From Favolaschia claudopus (Eukaryota > Basidiomycota > Agaricomycetes > Agaricales > Mycenaceae), in the NCBI GenBank assembly GCA_037176885.1, contig JAWWNJ010000031.1, positions 620,001 to 684,000 on the forward strand: a stretch of 64,000 nt of DNA, written 5' to 3'. Under the pieces are notes generated by a model. The model did no database searches. It was not told where the DNA came from and saw only the letters and a program-made list of their open reading frames with translations. The first letter of the stretch is position 1, and each line of letters starts with the position of its first letter. Below are positions 11,348 through 22,839 of the stretch, in pieces. A program made the position numbers and the translations under genes.

Positions 11348-12709
11348 CTCACTCCTTGTGAAAGACAGGAATGCCGAGAGGCGAGAAAGAGCGTAGGCGA
11401 TGTAGGGTTGAACGAATGCAATGTACATAGAGAGCGACTGCATGTTGTGTGGATAGAGGATGGTTGCGGTGGAGGTGAGAGAGCGGACGATGGGTGGCTG
11501 ACATGGTGTGGACCTTTTTGAGGTTGGGTGGCTGACAGTCAGATTTATTGCGCAAAGAATACAAGGACAAACTCGAGATTCAAAGGAGAGAAGAAATCAA
11601 GTAAGATTAATTCATTTGAATGCTGGAGGAGAGTCAGATTCAAGCGGTCCGAGTCCAGGTTCCCGGAGCAAATTGATTACAACGAGTAGCGTTAGGCTTC
11701 AGCCAGGTGCAAGTGCAGCCATAAAGCGTGCATGTTATGGATACAGAGCAAGGGTTGAGTTGAGATGTGAGATATGGGTCTTGAGCCATCGCAAAAATTA
11801 TTTATGAAACGCGAGCTGGTTCATTCCCGAATCGCCACAACCATGAGAACCATTCAAGCCACAACTTGGCACAAGAGACCATCGTCCATCCCGAGTAAAG
11901 CTAGGGCAGTATACTCCTCAAGAACGCGCGCGTCAGAGATCTATAGCCGTGTTCCATCCGAGTCGGTGCAAAAGAACTCCAGAGATTTGCAGGTTGCATG
12001 CTTGAGATTTGAATGACCCGATTTTTTCACAGGCAAAATTGATCCTGAAGAGTTGCGCTCAATTGCAGTTTCAAGAGGCCGGCAGTCTTCAAGCGCAATG
12101 ATATCGGAATCCAATTCGTTACTCTGACCCGACATGGTGGTTGAACGTTGAGGTCGAAGAAGTGATAACGTCTAGAACCCACGTGACTCAAAGCCAAATA
12201 TCGCGGCGGTTCCTTGTCTGTTGCAGCCATGTTCTTGTCTTCTGCAGCCTTGGGCCGCAAGTTGGGCCTCACTGAGACGATCTCAAAGCATACTGGGTAT
12301 ATAGCCCGACTTCAGGAAACATCGTTGGTGCCTAGGCTCCCGCAATTTCTTCTTGCATCAAACCTCTTGAGCGCTTCTCAACGCGTAAAACGGCCCGCAA
12401 TTCACATACTTCTTTGGCCGTCCTTGCGTTACTACGGCGCATTCCGACCCTCTGTTTCTGACAATCGCCCACACTCAATACATCCGACCCGACGGCCTCA
12501 GTCGAGATTATAAATCCGCAAAGCTCGGGATTCATTCTCCAAACTTCTCAGATCTTGTCAACAACGGTATTGCTCGCCAATGGCGATATCCAATTCGGCA
12601 CACCGATCGCTAGCAAGTCAAGTTAGTAATCAGAGACTCCCGCATTCATTCTGTGTTCTTCATAACCTCGCGACTTTTGGCTGTCTACTATATACCAAGC
12701 CCCCAGAAA
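11348..12709. other. Promoter of orphan gene B and long intergenic region
   Basis: About 11348–11860 is the 5' flank of copy B and aligns, inverted, with 24040–24534 upstream of copy C. Shared blocks include one reading CTACTCGTTGTAATCAAT on the gene strand and the block just before the start codon. The remainder (about 11900–12700) precedes the NmrA-like gene, and its small frames have no recognisable content. Confidence 0.5.
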
Positions 12710-13911
12710 ATGGCCACTACCCTCAAGCAACAAGTACTGCTTCTCGGCGCCACCGGTGAGACCGGCAAATCGGTCCTCCAAGGTCTGCTCGAAGACAAGG
12801 ATTTTTTTGTAAGTGATAGGTTATCTCCTACTTTGTCAGCACCAACCAATCAACATTGTGGGTAGGATGTGCAAGTCCTCGTTCGCCCCTCCTCGGTGGT
12901 CAAAGCCCAAGTCAAAGCCCTGGCGGAGCGCGGCTTGAAGCTTCAAATCGCTGACATCCAGGGCCCAATCGAATCTCTGGTGGACGCTCTGACTGGAGTC
13001 GATGTTCTGATCAGCGCGATCGACTTTGCAAACACATTGGCGCAGATCAACCTGGCTACAGCTGCCAAGAAGGCCGGCGTAAAACGCCTCGTCCCATGTT
13101 CTTTCACGACGGTGGTGCCGCCGGGCGGTGTGATGTCAATACGAGATACGGTTCGTGCAATCTTAGTTTTCAACGACGCGTCTCAGCCATTTATAGAAAG
13201 AAGAATTTAACCAGCACATCCGCAAACTATACCTCCCTCACACAGTAAGCCTTCGCAAAACCATTCATATCCACAACAGTAGACTCACCCCAGACAGATA
13301 ATCGACGTAGGCTACTGGTACCAACTTTCCTTCCCCACCCTCCCCTCCGGCCGAGTCGACTACGCCTCTCTATTCAAGACCAAAGTTGACATCCACAACG
13401 GCGGCACCATGCCCACCATGATCACCGACCTGCGCGACATCGGACGCTTCGTCGCCCCCATCATCAAGGACCAGCGAACTCTGAACAAGGCTGTCTTCGC
13501 TTACGGCGACTTCCTCTCCGAAAACGAGACTTTCGACATCATGGAAACTCTTTCGGGCGAGAATAGCGAGCGGAGGAGATACGTGAGTTTGCGCCAGTCC
13601 TGAGTTGATTTTCTCAACTGACCTTACTCTCGTCCATATAGATATCCGCCGACGAAACGGCCACCCAGCGCGCTCGAGCTGCAGCGGCACTGAAAGCCGA
13701 CCCTGACAACTTCCACGCTCACGTCGGCAAATTCAAAGTGGACTACGAGTACAGCAAATATGTGCGAGGCGACAATACTCCAGAGTACGCAAGATACCTC
13801 GGATATCTCGACGCCCGAGAGCTCTATCCGGATTCCAGACGATTCGGCGAGTTCGCACAAAAGCTCCTGGATGGAAAACTGCAGAAACCATATGGACAGT
13901 GGGAGGTCTAA
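12710..13911 (+). CDS. NmrA-like / isoflavone-reductase-like NAD(P)-binding protein, paralogue 1
   Basis: Five exons (12710–12808, 12866–13150, 13197–13244, 13298–13582, 13642–13911) give 328 residues. The N-terminal dinucleotide-binding loop is VLLLGATGETGKSVLQGLL (Rossmann GxxGxxG). It is followed by VLVRPSS, DVLISAI, AGVKRLVPCSF and a C-terminal lobe with DYASLFKTKVDIHNGG and DLRDIGRFVAPII. The overall pattern is the atypical short-chain dehydrogenase/NmrA group, which includes phenylcoumaran benzyl ether and isoflavone reductases and redox-sensing regulators. The substrate is unknown. The 48-bp third exon and all intron positions appear in the inverted paralogue at 15771–16975. Confidence 0.87.
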
Positions 13912-14033
13912 TTTCATTCCTTCAAACTGGTATAGATATTCAATCCGTATGTGTAGATCGTATGTACAATGCCAATGCTCAAACGCGATGATATATTTCA
14001 GCGCAAACCCTGGGTGAGGTGCAGCGTCAAAGC

Positions 14034-15381
14034 TTACGCCGAAAGCACTTGACCTTGTGCCGGCTGCTCCAGCACCGTTTTCTTCTCCGAGATGGCACTA
14101 GGCTTACCCCCCGCCGGATTCCAAGGCCCCACATCACTCATCGAGCACCCACCAACGCACTCACACCCTCCACCGAACTCCTTCGGCAACACCTCCTTGT
14201 CGATCTGCTTCAGCAGCTCCGGCTTATACGCACTCGGCCCCCCAAGGATATGCACCTTCTTCACAGTGACCTCGTCCAACCACGGCTTGATCGCGGCCCA
14301 CACAGCAGTGAACGCCCACGGCGCATTGATGATGTAGAACGCGCCCATGCACTCGGGGTAGTAGTTCTGCCCGATGGTGGTGGCGGCGGCGATGTAGTCG
14401 CGGACGCGGATGAAGTTGGAGAGGGAGACGCCGCCGAGGTCGAGGATGGTGAGGGAGGTTTCGACAGGGTGCCCGATGGCGGCGGCGCAGGCGGGGAGGC
14501 GCGTGGTGAGGAAGGACTCGTATTCGACGACGAGTTGTTGGAGGAGGCGTTCTTGGGAGGTGCAGGCGTAGAGGGCTTTGACGTCGAGGTTGTTGAGACG
14601 CTCGATGTAGATCGGGCGGCCGAGCTAGATGGTTAAGTTCAACAGAGGTGTACAGATTAGAAAAAAATCGGATTGAGTACCTTGTCCATATTCTGCAGTG
14701 AATTTCTCCATGAGATAAATTGGCAGAATCAAAGGGGGGACGTACATGGTAGAATTGTGGATAGTACTTGTCTACCTCTGCTAATTCAGTGAACTTGAAT
14801 GACCTGGGCGCTTATGAGTAATATTCTATGCCAGTGTAACGCCTAATACTGAACTCACTTGACAAGTTCGTCTACACCGAATTCTTTTCTCCACTTCTCG
14901 CAGGCCAGAAACATCTCCTTTGATTTCGGTACATCGAATTTACGGGCACGAAGGAATCTGGGGGGAAGGAGGGTATCAATATTGCAAGAAGTGAACTCGG
15001 GATTTGCGGCCATGGAAGCGAATCAAAATATTGACGCCGGGACGGGCCAGACACGGCGTTCATTAAACCTGCAATTTGCTTCTTCCCGACTCTTGCTCCC
15101 TGCTCGACTGCTCGCAGAGCCCGTAGTTCCCTCCCATACCAATGCACCAGGCCTCCCACCTGTTCGATGACAAGCACTCACCGTAATAACGTCGCATCAT
15201 CATGACGCTCCTCCACAAACGCCCCTTCCGCTCGCAGTTCCTCACGGAACTTGGCCAACGCTGCCTCTTGGACTGTCGTGATATTCCCAAGACGTCCCGG
15301 CGGGGGTGTCCAATCCGCAGAAGCTGCAGCAGGGGCGGCAGGGGTCTTGCTTGCTACTTTTGGTGAAGCCGTGGCCGACAT
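14034..15381 (-). CDS. SEC14 / CRAL-TRIO phosphatidylinositol-transfer protein
   Basis: Starts [14 protein letters not shown] with an Ala/Pro-rich leader, then an N-lobe with [27 protein letters not shown] and [13 protein letters not shown]. The CRAL-TRIO core follows: [62 protein letters not shown] and [11 protein letters not shown]. This order is diagnostic of Sec14-type proteins, which exchange phosphatidylinositol and phosphatidylcholine at Golgi and endosomal membranes. The Cys-rich C-terminal extension ([16 protein letters not shown]) is common in fungal Sec14 homologues. Several short introns interrupt it (for example near 15178, 14870 and 14640). It lies between two inverted NmrA-like paralogues. 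Confidence 0.92.
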
Positions 15382-15770
15382 GATTACTATTTCGTAGGAA
15401 CGAGTTCACAGCAGATGATTATTTCTGTGAGGCGTAGAGCGAGCGTGAGGGTAGAACGTGGGAGATTGTCGTATACAGAGCGAGAAGATGATGGAGGAGA
15501 AGGAGGAGGAGAAAATGAAGACGTAGGAGCGGAGTAAGGCACGCGATCAACAACGAAATGGAGAGACTCTATTCTCGATAGTCTCGGTTGTAGGGGCTAA
15601 GCGTAGTGCCAAGGCCGGAAAGAGTCCGTTTCGACGCGCGAAAGCCGTTGAACGACAGCCGACGGATGGATGGATCGACATCAGCGCGACATGGGATATG
15701 TATAGCGCAACGCGTCGAAATCATCTTATTCTATCTTTGAGAGTACAATTTATGGATCAGAGCCGACGGT
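15382..15770. other. Promoter of the SEC14 gene
   Basis: 5' flank of SEC14 (read on −) and 3' flank of the second NmrA-like gene. A purine-rich run on the + strand (15480–15530), pyrimidine-rich on the gene strand, is typical of fungal promoters. No gene is seen. Confidence 0.5.
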
Positions 15771-16975
15771 CTACAACCTCAGGTCTCCATACATCTTCTC
15801 CAACTTCCCGTCCAACAGCTCCTTGACGAACTCCTTAAATCCTCTCGGCTTGAAATCCGGATAGAGTTCTCGAGCATCGAGATAACCTAGGTATTTTCCA
15901 TGCTCGGGGGTGTTATCGCCACGCACGTACATGCTGTACTTGTAGTCCGCCTGGGATTTCACAGCCGTTGCCATATACCCCTTAGGGTCAGCTGCGAGTC
16001 CCGCAGCAGCTTGTTCGCGGGTGGCCGCGATCTCTTCGGCGGATGTCTGTATCGGTGAAGAGTTAGGAGGAGACTGAATGAATGAACAAAGAACAACTCA
16101 CGTATGTCGGCTGGATCTTCTCGCCTGACATGCTTTCCACGATCTCGAAGATTTCGTTCTGGGACAAGATATCCGACCAGGCGAAGACCGACTTGTTGAG
16201 CGTACGCGGGTCCTTGATGATGCGCGCGACGAAGGGGCCGACGTCGCGGAGGTCGCTCATCATGGTGGGCGTCGTGCCGCCGTTGAAGATCTGGACGTTT
16301 GTTTCGAACATGGAGAAGTAGTTCACTCGGCCGGAAGGGATAGTCGGGAACGAGATTTGGTGCCAGTACCCGACATCGATGCTCTACGTGGGGAGAATTC
16401 GGGTCAGTTTGACTCTCTCCGGTGTGGGTGATTGACTGACTGTGTAAGGGAGGTACAGCTTGCGGATGTGTTGCTCTACCTCGTTTTTCTGTCATATTTC
16501 TTCAGTGTCAAATTTCGCCAACCGACAAGGTTCCTACCTGATCCCGTAAGGACATCACGCCGCCAGGAGGAGCAATAGTCATGAAAGAACAGGGTACGAA
16601 GCGCTTCACGCCCGCCTTCTGCGCCGCAGTGGCCAGATCTATTTGCGCCAATACGCCCATGATGTCGATTGCGCTAATCACGACGTCGATTCCGCTCAGA
16701 GTCTTGACCAGGGCATCCATTGGCCCCTGGATATCCCCAATGCGGAGTTTGATACCACGGTCAGCCAAAGCCTTGGTTTTCGGTTTGTCCACCGACGAGG
16801 GGCGCACAAGCGCTTCCACATCCTATGAAATATCTCAATGAATATGAAGTAAAGTTAGTTTCCTGAAACGTACGAAAGAATCCCGGTCTTCGAGCAAACC
16901 TTGAAGAATCGATTTACCGGTTTCACCAGTCGCACCGAGAAGGAGAACACGTTGTTTGCCTAGAGTAGTAGCCAT
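15771..16975 (-). CDS. NmrA-like NAD(P)-binding protein, paralogue 2
   Basis: Reads on the − strand from MATTLGKQRVLLLGATGETG. The Rossmann loop, VEALVRPSSVDKPKTKALA, VVISAIDIMG, AGVKRFVPCSF, VGYWHQISFP and DLRDVGPFVARIIKDPRTLN follow in the same order as in the gene at 12710–13911. The exon structure is the same, including a short exon for NEVEQHIRKLYLPYT. The C-terminus is ELLDGKLEKMYGDLRL. The two proteins are clearly paralogous but diverged (for example IAPPGGVMSLRDQ versus VVPPGGVMSIRDT), so the duplication is not recent. Probable oxidoreductase or redox-sensor fold; substrate unknown. Confidence 0.87.
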
Positions 16976-18358
16976 TGCAGATGGATTTGAGTTTGATTTG
17001 CTGCATTCCTGCTCCCAGATTTATAGACACTTAGAGGAGGGGGGTCCAGTCACCAAAAACCGACAGTGTCGTTGGACGTGGAGTTGGATGGCAGAGAGTC
17101 TCCGAATCCTCCGGGAGAAATCGACCTGGTCACGTTCCTGCCGACGACGGCTGCTGGAAGGATTCACCGAGTTCTTCGGGAGGGTTACAGAGCGATCGGT
17201 AATGCGGAATACCAACGCGTAACATTGAGGACGAGAAAGTCTCCATATAATAGGTGAAGCGTGACAGAAGATGGCCAGTAAGGGCCTTTGGAACCTGCAC
17301 TACTTGAATACCACAGGGTATTCGACCAGTTGACCCGACGAGAGCAAATTCGAGAATCGATTCATTCGGATGCGGCTACGAATTTGGCTCCTCCAAATGA
17401 GCAACTTGAACAACACTCAGATGAAGAGATTCGAGAACGTGGCGAAGGGGTACCACAACGAGCTTGCGGCGGGGAACTGGTAAAGGAACTGGTCACAGTA
17501 CGCACGTGGACGGGGCGTTCGAAGAGTCGACCAAACCCAGAACAGTGAAGCGCGAGAGTAGCAGGTCGGGTGGGTCACCGTGAGGCGCGAACAGAGAGGA
17601 TGTCTGGAAGGCGGAGAGCACGGCGTCGAGCGCGACGCGAATGACGGTGCGGAAGAATGTATGATCACATAAGACATATTTGTCACCAGGCGCTAACTGG
17701 GCGCTTCGTACTTGTCTCTCACTATCAACTTGAACTTTGGTCGCCCCGTTTGAAGAATGAATGGAATGACTCGGACAGTTCGCGACCAGCCACAAATGAA
17801 CCCCAATCAGGTCAACACCAGGCTCGCTGGTTTCAATGATCCCGGCCTGGGCGAGCAAGCTTCCCAACAAGCTCGGACCCACAACAGACCCCACAAGTCG
17901 GCAAAAAATAAAGGTTCTGTCCCCACGATTTCGTTCGAGTTGCCAATTGCCCGGGCCAATGGCGATGGGCCCCAAGAACTTTGACTGTTTGAAAATGCCA
18001 GCAATCTCCATGAAAACCGAAAGGTTTGGCACGACAGTGGCACGCAAGCGTGAACTTGAACTCCCTCCTCCACAGAAGCTACTAGGGCTGCCCCACTGGA
18101 ATCCCACCCTTTTATCCGAGACATTGGTTCCCCAATATATAAATGGAAGTAAGTATTTTCAGCGTCCACGCGTGGCATGCTCGATATGCAACTACCATTC
18201 GCAGTCTATCGCTGACTCTGGCTGGCAGGCCGTGTATCAGCTACTTATCTCGCCTCCCCCTCAAGGATCGTGACGTGTCTCATTATCTGCGGGCCGATGA
18301 TCAACTTAGTTCCTTTATAATCAACATCCACGCCTCTTCCCTCGAAATCATACCCTCG
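16976..18358. other. Long intergenic region with an unassigned − strand frame
   Basis: Between the NmrA-like start and the secreted hydrolase. A 204-codon − frame (17493–18107) contains a protein-like stretch (FFRTVIRVALDAVLSAFQTS) but its upstream part is low quality and I cannot assign it. The + frame at 17288–17548 is equally unassigned. It may hold a decayed or unrecognised multi-exon gene. Confidence 0.35.
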
Positions 18359-20674
18359 ATGCTCTTGCTTTCACTCCTCCGAGCCTTCCCAATCCTCCTA
18401 CTTTGTTCTTGCTTCTGTGTCTCCGCACAGCCCAGCCTCGACCAGCAACAACAGCAGCTGCTTTCCGACCGTCTATGGCAAACTACACTTCGAGGTCCCA
18501 GATGGAGTGAGTCCTACTCATCCGAAAATATAGCAAACGTTCTGACTCCTCGAAGCGGGTAACGACAACCAAAATACTCTTACATCCCTGGTAACAAACT
18601 CGATGAAGCTCGCCGGACTGGACGTCGATACACTGGATTACACGCTGAATCGGTGCGAGACGTTTAATCAACCAATATAAATCGGCACAATATCATGCTG
18701 CGATATCTAGCTGGGATCCACAATGGTGGTCCTTGAGCATCTTGCTCGCGAACGGCACAACCCTCGGCGTACCCACCACCGGCTACTGGCCGTATTCCGG
18801 CAACAGCGGTCTCGAGGGTGTCACCGCTCCCGTCATTGACTCTGGTACTCTCGGCTTGCTACCGAACCAAGATGTCGACCCGAACAGTCTGAAAATCCCT
18901 ATCGTGGCTCCAGCCGGGGCGATAATGTTCTTCGACAACCCGAGTCCGACGCGCAACTATTCGCAGCCGGGGTACGGGCTTCTCGGGTATGTTGAATTTT
19001 AATTTCAGTTGAACCGAGCAGGGTTGACGAGAGCATACGATTGCGCAGAACGTCAAGGAATATTGGAGCATCTGCAATTCCCGAGGTATGTACGTTTGGG
19101 AACGCTATCATCTGTGGTTGATTTCAATCGTATCCTTCTTCAAGTTGGGCAAGTGAGTTGATTCATTCGATTCAATCTTTTCACCCGACCTCATTTTTGG
19201 CAAGCCTCACGAATCCGCATTGGCAAGCCACCAAGACGCTCAACTTCACCTCTCTGCGGGCAATGGGAATCACAGCTGCCATCTCTTCATGGGTTCACAC
19301 CTCCGACGAAAACGCGGCTCTCCAATTCCTCCCCAACGACGGTCCCATAGGCGACGAAGCCTTGTACGACGTGCCGACCCTCTACGTCGGCAACTCCACG
19401 GGCGAAATGATTCGAGGGCTCATTCGAACGAATCAGATTGTCAGCGCTACGGTGGTGTTGTATGCGCCGAGCTATTCTGCACCGACGCAGACTGTACTCG
19501 GGCGTTTGAACGGCACGGCAAATACGACGGATACGATTATTATTTACACGCATAGTGGGTGTTTGTGGAGATCCGCCAGCGCTCTCTAATTTTGCTGTAT
19601 GAAAATAATTTTAGGCGACGGTCCCTCCATCGTCGAAGAGAACGGGGTATGTAAATTCAACCAGCGATTACAGTAAATAATTCAGGCGTATTTGATCACC
19701 GATCCCTCCAGCCAATTATACTCCTCGCCATGGCGGAATATTTTGCGCAACACATCCCCACCATAAACCTCGAGTGGCTGTTTTCCCGAATTTAGTTTAA
19801 CTGACTTGAACTTTCCGTTTCATGGCAGCTTCGTCATCACCACAGGCCACTTCAGCGGCCACCGCCTAAACGAATCTCTCTGGATGGAACAACGCCCCGA
19901 CATTGTAGCCAACGCCAAGTTCGCTATCGCTTGTGAGCATTTTGGTGCGATTGAGTGGAAGGACTCCCAGGTCGCTGCGACGAATAAAAGCACGCCGCCG
20001 GTTTATAAAGCCACGGGCAAGTTGGAGCCAATGTGGACTATGGCGTGCGTTCAAGTTCAAGTTCTCCTCAAGTTCAATTTCTTCTCGAACCTATCTATAT
20101 ATGTTTTTTTATTGCGCTGCTGATATTGGAACTCCGTAGGAATGAATCCAAGGCCAGCGATGAGTTGCATCAGTTATACCTCAGTGCGTTCGCTGGAACG
20201 CCTGATTCGCTGCGGATGGCGTTGATAGCGCCGTTGCGGTTGAATGGGACGCGGTCGATGTGGTGAGCTTTAAAGCGTTTCTGGGCGCCCGGTGAACTTG
20301 ACTTGACTTACAAGACTATATGTATCAGGTACGGCGTTGGCGGTGCGAGCGAGCTCGGACGCTCGAATGTCCCCACTATCGGGTTCGTTGTTTGAGAATT
20401 TTCAACGGTGAGAGCGTATTACCGTATGCCTGATTACTGCAAAGTAGAATCATCCCCCAGCCGGATTATTTGTGGGCTTCTATGGTGCGTTCATACGTGT
20501 GTCTGCCGTATTATAACGCTACTCAAAAAAATGCATATGGCGCGAATTTTCTTTATTTTCTAGGTCGACGGTGGATGGAGCAAGCTCGATATTCCGACGG
20601 TCGTGGCGCAGATTAGCGTGATCTTGAGGCTCGTCAGCAGTGTAGATGCTAGATACGCAGCGGGAACGTTGTAG
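18359..20674 (+). CDS. Secreted M28-like hydrolase with PA-type region
   Basis: Multi-exon gene. The start MLLLSLLRAFPILLLCSCFCVSAQP is a clear signal peptide. Recognisable exon pieces are LLANGTTLGVPTTGYWPYSG, a PA-like central part (APAGAIMFFDNPSPTRNYSQ, FTSLRAMGITAAISSWV, DVPTLYVGNSTGEMIRGLI), then the catalytic-domain-like IIIYTHSDGPSIVEENG, PIILLAMAEYF, FVITTGHFSG, WMEQRPDIVANAKFAIACEHFGA and GIIPQPDYLWASMVDGGW. The His/Asp-Gly and Glu-Glu-Asn-Gly cluster resembles secreted Zn-dependent M28-type peptidases. Many N-glycosylation sequons support secretion. Exact introns in the 19560–19830 part are uncertain. The last residues are SVDARYAAGTL. Confidence 0.65.
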
Positions 20675-20775
20675 AATTGTGTATATGTGATTCCTCGTTA
20701 CATCAGCCCAAGAGACGCGCGCTGTGAAATTTGATTGCGCATTTATCAGCCTCGACCTCGACCTCGAACCGAGAT

Positions 20776-21596
20776 TCAAACAGAACCCACCAATTGCATA
20801 ATTCCCGCTCGTTCCGCAGGAGGCATTCGGTCGATTTGGTCCTGCGGCATGGCTAGTACGCTCATGATTGTTTGCTGATATTTGAATATATAAGTATGCT
20901 TGCCATTTAGCATAGCAGAGGACAAGAGGAAAGAATAAAGAACGATGGAAACTTACGCGTTGGTCCTCAGGGAACCTCGCTAACGCCTCAGTCAAGGCTG
21001 CTGCTCCCGCGCCTGGGCGTGGCGGAGGGGTTGCGTATCCAACAGGGGGAGTAGACATTGCCATGGGTGCGCCGCCGTTATTGTGCGGTGCGCGGGCGGG
21101 AGGGTAGCCGTACGCTGCTGGTGGGGGTGGATTCATATTCTGATATGGTTGTTGTTGCGGCTGCATCGGGGGTGTATTCGTCCGTGAATTGGGCTGCGAT
21201 GATGCCATTGGTTGGAGGTGGGGTGGGATGGCGGAGAAGGTTGGGACGGGGGCTGCTGCGGCTAATGGGGGTGGGGCTGGTGCGTTTGCGGCACCGTAGT
21301 CGGAGAGAGTTTTCTAATGGCGACTTGGATTAGATTATTCATAAATAGATGAATCCAACAGTGGGGAGAGAGATGGGTGTTACTTGGAAGACATTGAAGT
21401 TGATTGCGTTCATTGAAACCATGAGAGTTATGAGCGCGTAGGCTATTGGGGGTCTGTCGTTTAGGATTTGGCGTGCGGCGGCGGGGGTGGTTTGCTGGTA
21501 GCCACGGTTAATGCAAGGTCATAATTCGTTTGCCTTGGGTACCTTGAGCGTTAGAAGTAGCTCTAGCAGTTGTTCCGTGGCGAATTGGTTAGACAT
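20776..21596 (-). CDS. CstF-64 hinge/C-terminal-domain protein lacking an RRM
   Basis: Starts MSNQFATEQLLELLLTLK. After an intron it reads QTTPAAARQILNDRPPIAYA then LITLMVSMNAINFNVFQ, matching the hinge of cleavage-stimulation factor subunit 2 (human CstF-64, yeast Rna15). A Pro/Gln-rich linker (QPQQQPYQNMNPPPPAAYGY) follows. The last exon encodes TIMSVLAMPQDQIDRMPPAE then RAGIMQLVGSV, the three-helix CstF-64 C-terminal domain. No RNA-recognition motif precedes the hinge, because the Met lies directly before it. This resembles the Pti1/Ctf1-like arrangement in mRNA 3'-end processing. The start codon lies only about 20 bp from a MITE insertion. Confidence 0.8.
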
Positions 21597-21624
21597 GACA
21601 ATCTCAGTGGTCGTGGTTCAGTCC

Positions 21625-21950
21625 CAGGGGGCAACCACTAAAATTATTCTTGAGATCCACTGGTACTGTGGTCTACTGTTTGGCTTTTGATGGATGACCG
21701 GCGTGAGAATCGGCGAGAATCAACCTTGGGTTTCGCTGCGAAGGTTTTTCATCCCATTCCTGTCAAATAAACATCACCGGCAGCATCCAATGCAGCTCCT
21801 ATGCCCACCAGCCTAATGTTGGGAAAATCCCGCACGATACTCAGCTGCTTGAACGTGTACGGAATGGGGTGCCGTTGATTGGCATCAATTGCCAAACAGT
21901 AGACCACAGTACCTCTGGATTTTGAGATTAATTTTAGTGGTCGCCCCCTG
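21625..21950. mobile_element. hAT-like MITE with 8-bp target-site duplication
   Basis: A 326-bp element with terminal inverted repeats: the outer 22 bp match at 21 positions (left begins CAGGGGGCAACCACTAAAAT), and homology continues to about 60 bp. The flanks are an exact 8-bp direct repeat TTCAGTCC at 21617–21624 and 21951–21958. An 8-bp duplication with termini beginning CAG fits the hAT superfamily. The interior has no transposase, only a − frame fragment (PIPYTFKQLSIVRDFPNIRL), so it is non-autonomous. It fills most of the shared promoter of the CstF-hinge and CoaE genes. Confidence 0.88.
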
Positions 21951-22021
21951 TTCAGTCCAAAGAAATTAGAAAGCCGGATCGAACGCGTCGTGACAGTCAC
22001 ACTCTCTCCGTCTTGACCACC

Positions 22022-22839
22022 ATGCTCGGTGACTGGTCCCTGCAGCTAGGCCAAGATCGTTGTAGCTGACGATCTTGTCAGTTGTCGGCCTCACGGGAGG
22101 TATCGCAACGGGAAAATCCAGCGTCTCCAAACTACTCAAGGAGAAGAACATCCCGGTCGTTGATGCGGACGTTATCGCGCGCCAAGTAGTCGAACCCGGA
22201 ACCCCCGCGCTCAGGAAAATCGTCGCGACCTTCGGCGCTGGGATCCTGCAACCCGACGGCACGCTCGACCGCAAGAAGCTCGGCTCTGTGATATTCAACG
22301 ACGAGGCAAGGCGGCGGCAACTCAACGCGATTGTGCATCCTGCTGTGCGGCGCGCGCTGATGTGGGGTGTGGTTTGGCAGTGGCTACGAGGCAGCAAATA
22401 CTGTGTTCTTGATGTCCCGCTGCTTATTGAGGGCCCGATGTGGAAGCTGGTGGGGACTGTCGTGGTGGTTTATTGGTATGTATGTCTTCACGAGTTTCAT
22501 CCGACGCGACTGACTAACGCGCGTTTTGCTAGTTCGCCCGAAGTCCAGCTCGAGCGGCTCATGAAACGCGATGGGTCCTCCCGCGAAGACGCCTCTTCGC
22601 GCCTCAATTCACAGATCTCCATCGACGACAAGGTACACTATGCTGACCGGGTGATCGACAACTCTGGGACGCCCGAGGAGCTGGAGGCACATGTAAATTC
22701 GCTCGTGCAGTCTCTCGATCGGGATGTCGGCTGGACGTGGATGCTTAGCTGGGTATTCCCGCCGTTGGGGCTGTTATCGGCCGCGTCGACACTGGCGTGG
22801 AGAGCTTTGACCCGACCGAAGCCGTTGAAGAGGACGTGA
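22022..22839 (+). CDS. Dephospho-CoA kinase
   Basis: Last step of CoA synthesis: ATP-dependent 3'-phosphorylation of dephospho-CoA. The predicted first coding exon is only 7 nt (ATG CTC G, 22022–22028). A 53-bp intron (22029–22081) joins it to VVGLTGGIATGKSSVSKLL, which carries the P-loop GGIATGKS. Then come VVDADVIARQVVEPGTPAL, GILQPDGTLDRKKLGSVIF, LNAIVHPAVRRAL and VLDVPLLIE. A second intron (22476–22532) is 57 bp and open in frame; splicing gives VVVVYCSPEVQLERLMKRD and its retention would add 19 codons. The product is about 235 residues, with a C-terminal hydrophobic segment (WMLSWVFPPLGLLSAASTL) typical of fungal and animal homologues. Divergent from the CstF-hinge gene. Confidence 0.9.

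Noticed and set aside
22476..22532. Reading the CoaE frame straight through as one exon
   Set aside because: The 57-bp segment has good GT–AG ends, and splicing restores the conserved CSPEVQLERL block; the read-through insert is foreign to the family.
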